Positions 23,901 to 32,305 of a DNA stretch of 64,000 nucleotides are shown piece after piece; position 1 is the first letter of the stretch, and every line of letters starts with the position of its first letter. This DNA comes from Pomphorhynchus laevis (taxonomy: Eukaryota; Acanthocephala; Palaeacanthocephala; Echinorhynchida; Pomphorhynchidae): assembly GCA_012934845.2 (NCBI GenBank), contig WNNJ02003101.1:32766-96765 (forward strand). Reading direction: 5' to 3'. The notes under the pieces were generated by a model that was given only the letters and a program-made list of their open reading frames with translations, was not told the origin of the DNA and ran no database searches. Made by a program: the position numbers and the translations under genes.

Positions 23901-24910
23901 CGGGTATCAGCTTTGGTGTGACTAGATAGTTTCGGGGATTCGTCTCTTACCCACAACGATTCATGTGGCTACCAGTTTGCATGCGACCTTCCTTCAGTCC
24001 ATTTATGTGACCATTGATGGTCTCCTTGCTGTCAATCTTTCATTATTGTTTATGCTGATATTATCGTATTTCTGCATCCAGTGTCGATCAAGCTCTTCTC
24101 TCGCAGTCTCCAATTGTCACATTGATGTTACAGAGGTTGTATGCGCTTGCTGGAGGACCTAAGGAAGCTATCCGTAGATATCCCATTGTAAGTTTTTCGG
24201 AGCTGATAACAGTTTCGCTTTATATGGCCATATTTTCCGCAGTGGTAACACTTAACTCTGAAGTAAGATGGTTTCTTGTTGCTCCCCACATCCACTGCTC
24301 TATTGCACACCTAATGAGGCTCTTCTGATGCGGCTGTTACATTCACTTCGGTGCTTCTAAGAGTCTGAACTAGAGTATGTGTTATGGAAACTAGTTGATC
24401 GCTAGTCATTGATTCGAACTTTGACATAGATCGAATCGCAACTTGAATGTTGACAGGCATTTCAATAATAAATGTAGTGCTGCAAGCTGGCATCACCCGT
24501 AACTTTACTGACACGCTTTCTCAACCTTGCCATATATTCAGAGATACATTGCGTCTCGTCTTATCTTCAACCTTGCCATATATTCAGAGATACCTTGCGT
24601 CTCGTCTTATCTTCAACCTTGCCATATATTCAGAGATACCTTGCGTATCGTCTTATCTTGACGCATTGAGCAGCGCATATGTGTCGAGCTTGCTGATCCC
24701 AAAGTCGCCGTTTAGCTTTTCTTTAAGCTTCGGGTAACTCTTCTTGATTTCGCTTAAGCTCTCGTAAACATCATAGGCCCCCTCAATCAAGAATTATGGC
24801 AACAGTCGCTCCGGGTCCTTGAAATCATGGAATCTCACCACCAGGTTGAATTTTCTAAGCCATTCTTCCACTCCGCTTCTGCCAGCGTACTTCTCAATCA
24901 AGCCGGTTAG
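20990..24910 (-). mobile_element. Ty3/gypsy-type element(s), composite gag-pol fossil
   Basis: Parts read on the minus strand from right to left are: gag (24900-24310; LNGDFGISK, EEWLRKFNLVVRFHDF), a CCHC knuckle (CYHCGKYGHIKRNC near 24250), a second knuckle-like site near 23070 (NCRTPGHISRNYW), a protease region around 22800-22500, RT palm (YMDDFLVDE at about 22150), the connection and RNase H region (21950-21313, with AEILIRRRF), and an integrase-region block (DITHYRRKPFLT near 21070). It is broken, with many breaks. Two knuckle sites suggest two overlapping or nested copies. No LTR pair was recognised. Such pol architecture is known from invertebrate Ty3/gypsy relatives. Confidence 0.68.
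24521..24658. repeat. 46-bp tandem repeat, three copies
   Basis: TCAACCTTGCCATATATTCA begins at 24521, 24567 and 24613, an exact period of 46. The copies are nearly identical, so the expansion is younger than the surrounding gag fossil. Confidence 0.9.
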
Positions 24911-25080
24911 TTTTATAGCCGAAATACCTTGTACAAGAAAAATTTAGAAATTGATAGTATTATTGATGTCAGAACTTACATTACATATACTCATGTATTC
25001 CTGTAATTATACATTTATATTGCCGGCATAATGAGTTATTGATCACGTAAGTGCACTACTATACATGCATGATGCGCTTT
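24910..25080. other. AT-rich spacer
   Basis: Short AT-rich stretch between the gypsy fossil and a LINE A tail; nothing seen. Confidence 0.4.
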
Positions 25081-25650
25081 GTAATAAATAAATAAAGATG
25101 TTCTTAAACAAAATTAATACATGGGGATATAAGTGTCATTTAAAAGAAAAGAAGAAAAAGAAGATGTGACAGATATTCTTCGTATTTCGTTCTGTTTAGT
25201 CCTCCAATTTATGACCTCGTGTCCAGTGAAATCTGAGCCCTCCAGCCAATCCAACACACCGCCCTTCGACTAAATCACCCGAGGTCTTTCATCCCTTCGA
25301 AGAGTCCAATCGAGGCGGACTATGCTTGGTATACGAGAGACGAAATGCTTGATAAACCTTAGCCTTTGCTCTGTGGGACGTCCTCTAGAAAAGAAGAGTA
25401 ATCCCGAGATAGCCCAAGTGCCCCAGAGGCGCACTTGGCTAGCCCTCTTCAGGGTACGTTTAAGTCTATCCAGGTTCGCGTTTGCCGACCAGTTCACCGT
25501 AACGGTGAATCGCAAGTATTTTACTCGACTTATGAAGACAGGCAGGGGTTGCTTAGTCGAAATGGAGGAGAGTACAGAGATTTCTAATCTCTTAAGTTTT
25601 TGCTTTGTTGTAGATGCGCCATGGAAGACAACCACCTGCACGCCCTGTAT
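25080..25650 (-). mobile_element. LINE family A, copy 3, 5'-truncated
   Basis: The tail at 25080-25120 (AATAAATAAAGATGTTCTTAA) matches the tail of copy 4. The coding part on the minus strand has AISGLLFFSRGRPTEQRLRF, then KYLRFTVTVNWSANANLDRL and a family A thumb phrase VVFHGASTTKQKLKRL. There are about 85 residues fewer than expected between LDRLKRTLKRA and RLWGTW, so a small internal deletion removed the RAQHLSL block. The 5' end stops at about 25650. Confidence 0.82.
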
Positions 25651-25856
25651 TATGCATAGACAATGCATCATGCATTATGTATGAATAAACACCATGCATG
25701 TATAATGCGCCCTGCACTATGCATGCATAATGAGTGACTAATCACTTAGCGCCACTACATGTGATACTACAGTATTTGAAAAATTAATTCTTTGACGAGC
25801 TATATTTTTCTAAAATATAATAATGTTTTAAACCTTAGGCAACATGGATTTCGACT

Positions 25857-25905
25857 TGATCACTCATGATCATGAGTGAGTGATCACTAACGATCACTCA
25901 TGATC
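25857..25905. repeat. Dense GATC palindrome cluster
   Basis: 25860-25879 is a perfect 20-bp palindrome (TCACTCATGATCATGAGTGA), followed by AGTGATCACT and TGATCAC sites. Palindromic GATC-containing words recur within 50 bp. Confidence 0.7.
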
Positions 25906-25911
25906 ACTTTG

Positions 25912-26065
25912 GAGCAGGATCAATAAAACCTTAATTTATTTTTATATATCGCTAGTTGCTAATAGCATCTTAAGAAAAGAAACTATAATATGTTTTCTTC
26001 TGATATTTCGTTAGCAGCAGCTAGCGAAATATAAAAATAAATTAAGGTTTTATTGATCCTGCTCC
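25912..26065. mobile_element. Foldback/MITE-like hairpin (TGGAGCAGGATCAA ends)
   Basis: The left arm starts TGGAGCAGGATCAATAAAAC and the right arm ends with its reverse complement GTTTTATTGATCCTGCTCCA; arms are about 53 bp with a loop of about 46 bp. Inner arm sequence AAATATAAAAATAAATTAAG matches nearly perfectly. Related to the element at 53897-54060 by the end motif GAGC-GGATCAA. Non-autonomous: no ORF. Confidence 0.75.
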
Positions 26066-26104
26066 AGAATTCCAAATTAAACAAGCATGGATTAACATCA
26101 ATTA

Positions 26105-26195
26105 ATTTTAATTTATATGAAACAGAACAGCTAGTAGTAGCTAGCGAAATATAAAAGTAAATTAGTGTTTTATTGATCCTGCTTCAGAATTCCGG
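26105..26195. repeat. Half copy of the foldback element
   Basis: AGCTAGCGAAATATAAAAGT followed by TGTTTTATTGATCCTGCTTC repeats the right arm of the preceding hairpin with some changes. A more decayed echo is near 26890-26945. Confidence 0.65.
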
Positions 26196-26199
26196 GTTA

Positions 26200-27090
26200 A
26201 AAAACACGGATCAACATTAGTTATTTTTAATTAAGAAATCTGTTCATTGTCATTTCTTAACTAATCCAACTGCAAGGAATATTTTAGACGATAGAGATTA
26301 AATAGAATCAATTATTTTTTGTGATTTATTATATTTCTTTCAAGATCTTATAAAAAATTTCAGTATGACATTTCATTTAAAATTATATAATTGCATTGTA
26401 TATTCCATTTAGTAAATCATACACTTGACCATACTTGCAATTATATCGACTATTATAACTAGCACAACGTGTAATTCAGAAGTCACAAGCATGACCCTTA
26501 ATCCTATCAATTTCGGACTCTCAAAAATTTGGCATGCCGGTTATATGACATTCTAATTATATTGCTCGATAACTTTACAGTTATTACAAGATGATGATAA
26601 ATGTAATGCATTGTGGTTACGACATCAATGCACTACACTCGCTGGAAATAAAACTATGCTCGACGTGTTAATTGTATTTCCAAATTTCAATAATATAACC
26701 CGTGTAGTGCTTATGTTTCTAACATTTATTTGCTTTGTATTTCACACTTCTAAATATGCATGATATTTAATATTATGATGTATATAATAATATAATAGTT
26801 AATATTATTCATATGTTTAATAAAAAGAATTAATTGCGCTGCGTTTTTCTGATTATGTATCAGAAAAATCGAAATAAAATAGCGAATATCTGCTAGAGAA
26901 ATAAAAACAAATTAGTGTTTTTATCGATACTGTTTAAAATTCCAAATTTAAAAATAAACAACTTATTTATTATGTTAAATAAGTAGCGGCGGGTTACATA
27001 ACTATTATTGTTGAATAAAATATATATTTAAGTGAAAAAGTGATATATTTCCGAAAAATTCAAATTTAATAAAAATTATATTTATTCTAG
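26200..27090. other. AT-rich upstream region of the KxDL gene
   Basis: No gene is supported. The last bases before the start codon read TTTATTCTAG, which fits a splice acceptor, so a 5' leader exon may lie further left. Confidence 0.35.
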
Positions 27091-30000
27091 ATGACATCAA
27101 CAGATAGAAGTCTTACGGTGGCATCAAAGTCTTTAATAAACGCTGAAGACATAAATTGCATCTTAGCAATACAACAATCGAGGTATAACCAAAAGTTAAA
27201 ACTAGTTTCGTAATCTTTAAAGCTATTATTTAAGACACAAATAATTGTATTATATATAATAAAGCTGAATTTAATAGCTGTGGGCTATGATCAATATAGG
27301 ATACTTTCAAATACTAAGTTATCGTAACAGTAACGAAACCGTTAGATAATTTAGTATATGTATTTAACACTGATATATATAATCAATTTATACTTACAAT
27401 ATATATACTGTTTTTGTTCAAAGAAAACAAGCTTAGGGCAGATAAAAAATCAAATTAACGTTTCGATACTTTCTTTGTCAAATTGTAAGTAGTTAATTTA
27501 TTAGCCAAGAAAGTTCAAACTAAAAAGTTCAAATTCGGCATTCTTACAAAGGATCCGAGCTGGTGGTTATCATTGAAATCATGGATATTAACATATATAA
27601 TCAATTTATACTTACTATATATAACACTGATATATAATAGTGCATGGATATGCTGAGTAGACAACGATCCAAGATTTCTTTCGAAATACGGCATTTATAC
27701 AAAATGGCGTTGCTTGTTAAACTGGACTTTGATTCACGACTTTCAGTCACAATGTCACTTCTAAACGACCAATGAGTACCCGGCAACACTCATCAGTAGA
27801 ATGAAGTACTCACTAGTCGTTTCGGTTGCATGTGTGACCTTGTGATTAAAGGCGTTTGCGACACTTTGCTTAATTGTCTGAAGCTTACACTCTTTACCAG
27901 ATTGAATTGCTGTGCGGACTATCCTTACACACTAGGCAGATGTTGTTGCTGAATTGTCGCTGCACTCGTTGGATCCTTAATGGATACGGCATGTATAATA
28001 GTAGAGCACAGATATGCTGAGTAGACAACGGTCCAGGATTTCTTTCGAAATACGGCATTTATAAAAGATGGTGTTGCTTGTTAGACTTGACTTTGATTTA
28101 CGACTTTCAGTCACCATGTCACTTCTAGACGACCAATGAGTACCCGGCAACACTTATCATTAGAATGAAGTACTCACTGACTGTTCTGGTCGCCTGTGTG
28201 ACATTGTGAATAAAGGCGTTTCCGACACTTTGCTTAATTGTCTGAGGCTTACTCTCTTAACCAAATCGAATTGTTGTGCGAACCATTCTTAAACACTAGG
28301 CAGAGGTTGTTGCTAAATTGTCGCTGCACTCGTTGGATCCTTAATGGATACGGAATGTATAATAGTAGTGCACGGATGTGCTGAGTAGACAACGGTCCGG
28401 GATTTCTTACGAAATACGGCATGTTATGGTAAATGGTGTTGCTTGATAGACTGGACTTCGATTCACGACTTTCAGTCACCATGTCACTTCTAGACGACCA
28501 ATGAGTACCCGGCAACGCTCATCGTAGTGTTGCCGGGTACTCATTGGGCCCAATTTTTATTAGTCTATGCATGCCCAATTACTATTGGGCATGCATAGAC
28601 TTGATTCACTTATGCGACAAGGACAATAATTTTTCGTCTTTTGAAAGTAAAGATATTACTTTTGAGATGATTATTAAAGAACTGAATGGTCATTTTAAAA
28701 AGCCGATGCATGTAGTTGCGGCCGGATTAGCATTTACTCAATGTCGACAAATAGCCAACAAATCATATAAGTATTGGATAGCGGAAGCTAGGGGACTGAC
28801 AAGTAAGTGTTCGTTTTTCGATAGATCCATTCAAACCGAACAACAAGCAATCTACGACAGATTAAGAGATCTGGTAATTGCGTATACTCCAATCGAGAAA
28901 ATACCAATGAGTCTATTACGATTGGATAATCCAACGTTAGACGATGTATTCAGAATTGCTTCTAATTGGGAAATGCTACAAGATACCATGCACTTGTTAG
29001 CGACAGAAATCAGCTCGAATTATACAAATGAACCGAAAAGAGATGTCAAAATTTCGAATGTTCATAAATTAAGCGCTAGACGTAGATCACATTGGAATAG
29101 AAATTCTATGGAACGTTGTACATGATATAATCGTACAAATCATTTGAATGAGCAACAGTGTTAGGCAAATATCGTAAAATGTCATCGATGCGTTAAGATA
29201 GGTCATATTCGTCTATGCTGCAAGGTAGTACTACAAAATATCCATCAGTTGGTAGCAGATGATAGATGATAATGATGCCGCAGAATTTGCTTTCCTCTAT
29301 ATTTAAAACGTTTGTCAAATATACCATATTTTGGGACCGACACTGGACGTGATAATAAACGGAGTACCGGTGGAAATGGAATTTGATACGGGAGCGATGT
29401 TGTATTTGATATCTCACAAAACATGGTCAAGTTGTAGTGCACCCAAGCTAAAAGTAGGAAGATGGTTAAGTTTTGGCGGAGGGTTGCTGAAGAGAAGAGG
29501 TCATTGCCAAGTGACTGTGAAGCTGGACGATGTAGTTAAATTGTTGAGTTTCGAGATTGTAGACGGAACAGAAAAGAGCTTGTTCGGACAATTGTGGATA
29601 GATGCGTTTAATATGTCGTTGCCACGTCAAGTAAGATCTCGCACACGAGCTATCAATCAGTTGGATTCAAATCAACAAGAAAGTGCATCCGATTGAAATC
29701 AAATGTTGATCAAATTTGAGGAGTTATTCAACGAAGATCTTGGAAACATTAAGGATTTGGAGGTTAAGCTACAAGTTAAACCATCGGCTGTTGCGCGATG
29801 CATTCCGGCTCGTCGCGTACCACTGTCATTAAAGCTAAAAATTGAAAAAGAGTTAAAGCGCCTTTTAGCGAATGGAATATTAGAGCAAGTTGAATCAAAC
29901 TATAATTATATTGAACGGAGCCCATCAGTACCGTGACTTTAATAATCATCAATAGGCACCTTAACACACACTTTAACAGTGTTTAAAGCTCGAAAAACAG

Positions 30001-32242
30001 AACTACCCTTAATTTGAATCATCGGAGGAAATAAATCACTATGCTTTCTTCATGAGGAGACATAAACACCAGGCAACATTCTATATATCCTAATAAATTA
30101 TATTTTATTTATTTGTACACGTAAAGTGTCCATGTAAAACAGCATTAGTGAGTTAAGTTTAGAAACAATTATTACAAGTCACTGTTCTATAATGGATAAA
30201 AAGGGTATAAAGGTTGAATTAGATAATAAAACTATACCTATATTATATTGGAATCCAAAATTACATAAAAATCCAATAAAACCTAGGTTCATATGTAGTG
30301 CGTTTAAATGTACATTAAAACCACTTTCTGTCTATATGAATAAAATACTTAAAGTAATTAAAGCACATTTTAAAAAATATTGCAAGGTAATCGAAATTAA
30401 TACTGGTATAAAACACTATTTCAGTATTAATTCTACAAAAGAATTTTTAGAACAGACAAAAGGAATAAATTTTCAAAATATAAATACATACGATTTTAGT
30501 ACGCTTTATACAAATCTAGATTTAGTAGATATTAAAGAAGCGTTAGTAAAATTAATTAACCTTATATTCGGAAAAAGATATACATATATATGTTATAATA
30601 ATTATAACGCCTATCTAACAAAAATTAAACCATCAAATAAATATAAATATATGGATAAAATTGAATTAATAGAATCCTTAAATATTTTGATAAATCAAAA
30701 TTATTTAAAAGTAGGGACATCTATATTTAGACAAGTAAAAGGTGTTCCAATGGGTGGTAATAGTAGCCCAATTATAGCTGACTTGTTTTTAAGCTTTATA
30801 GAATATGAATTTGTTCATAACTGTGTAAAAACTAAATCTAAACAATATAAATATATAAAATATATGTTTCGATACATTGATGATATATGTGTATTTAATT
30901 CTAATAATTTTTATTCAATTAGTGAGCACATTTATCCAGAAAGCCTTATTCTTAACAAAACCAATATTAATGATAAAGAAGGTGTATATCTAGATATGAA
31001 CATTAAATTAACATTAACTAAAACTACTATTAATTTATATCGTAAAGATGACATATTTAAATTTACAAGAAACATATTTTTGCATAAGCATTCATGCATA
31101 CCATATAATATAAAATATAATACATTAAATAATGAAATTTTAAGAATTGCAACAATATGTAATGATATTGGCTTTCTTAAAAATCATTTAAATAATTTAA
31201 TAGATACATATTTTAAACTAGGTTACTATAAAAATAACATCAAGCAGAAAATAGTAAAATATATAAATCAACACAATAATATAAAGAATAAATTTAAACT
31301 CTTAAGTGGCAAATTTTTATGGATGGATAATAAATAATATACTTTGTATTAGAATAAGATACTAGATAGTTATTTCAGAGGAAATACATCATTAGCATGT
31401 ATTTGGCCTCGCTGCTATGTTGGGTAGAGGAGTTAGGGGCCGAAACCTGATAGCATAGCAGTTCCTCCTGATGACCTCTAATTCTTATTCTGATACAACG
31501 TCTGTTATTTATTAGTCAATTCATAAAAATGACGTTTATTTTAAATTTTATTTTTTATTTTTATTTTTATTTTTTTTAACTTGATTTAAATTATAGAAAA
31601 TCTAAAAACAATTATTTATTTTATTATTTAATTATTAAATTTTGATTTAGCATTATTATGTTTTGTTTATTTTATAATTATATAACAATACGTAGACTCA
31701 GTTAGCTGATTTTATCAGTTAGCTGATTTGATTCTATAAAAAGGAATTAAGTGCATGATGCATGGTTAAACCACAATACGCATTGCCATACACAGAGCTT
31801 ATCTTTAATTCCCTTTGATGATTCTGATTAAGGGTAATTATGCTTTTCGAGCTTTAAGCATTGTTTAAGCGTGTGTTTAGGTGCATATGGATGATTATTC
31901 GTATCCTTATGGATCCAGGCACGCAGCTTGAGCTCAATCAAACAATATATATATATATATATATATAAATATTATCTCACCAATATTTCCAGCAGTTTGT
32001 CTTTGAGAAAATAAACAACAAAGTTATTTATTGAACGTTTCGGCTTTTTGCCTTTATCAACAGCGAAAAAATGTGCACACGCGCTTTTTTCGCTGTTGAT
32101 AAAGGCAAAAAGCCGAAACGTTCAATAAATAACTTTGTTGTTTATTTTCTCAAAGACAAACTGCTGGAAATATTGGTGAGATAATATTTATTGAAAAAAA
32201 GAGTTCATTGAAAAGGACCCCAGCTGTGAGAAAAACACCCAC

Positions 32243-32305
<63 letters not shown>

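Larger units (their letters stand above)
30096..31745 (+). mobile_element. Penelope-like element, family 1, with intact RT
   Basis: The element holds a leader, an uninterrupted RT ORF (30192-31337) and a 3' module of about 400 bp. The module contains a conserved hairpin (31405-31465, CTGCTATG..CATAGCAG), an AT-rich spacer and an end box ACGTAGACTCAGTTAGCTGA near 31690. The same module recurs at 40115-40560, 41490-41850 and 42165-42550. It lies between inverted PLE-2 ends inside KXD1 intron 1. No GIY-YIG domain is attached. Confidence 0.75.

Noticed and set aside
27630-28520. Direct repeats as a CRISPR-like array
   Set aside because: The unit is 364 bp with no spacer-repeat alternation; it is LTR-like sequence in a eukaryotic intron.
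31400-31500. GAAAC and CTGATGA in the PLE-1 3' module as a permuted hammerhead ribozyme
   Set aside because: Only about 22 bases separate GAAA from CTGATGA, too few for stem III, the cleavage site and stem I. A 7-pair stem can be drawn on the outside but leaves extra bases in the core.
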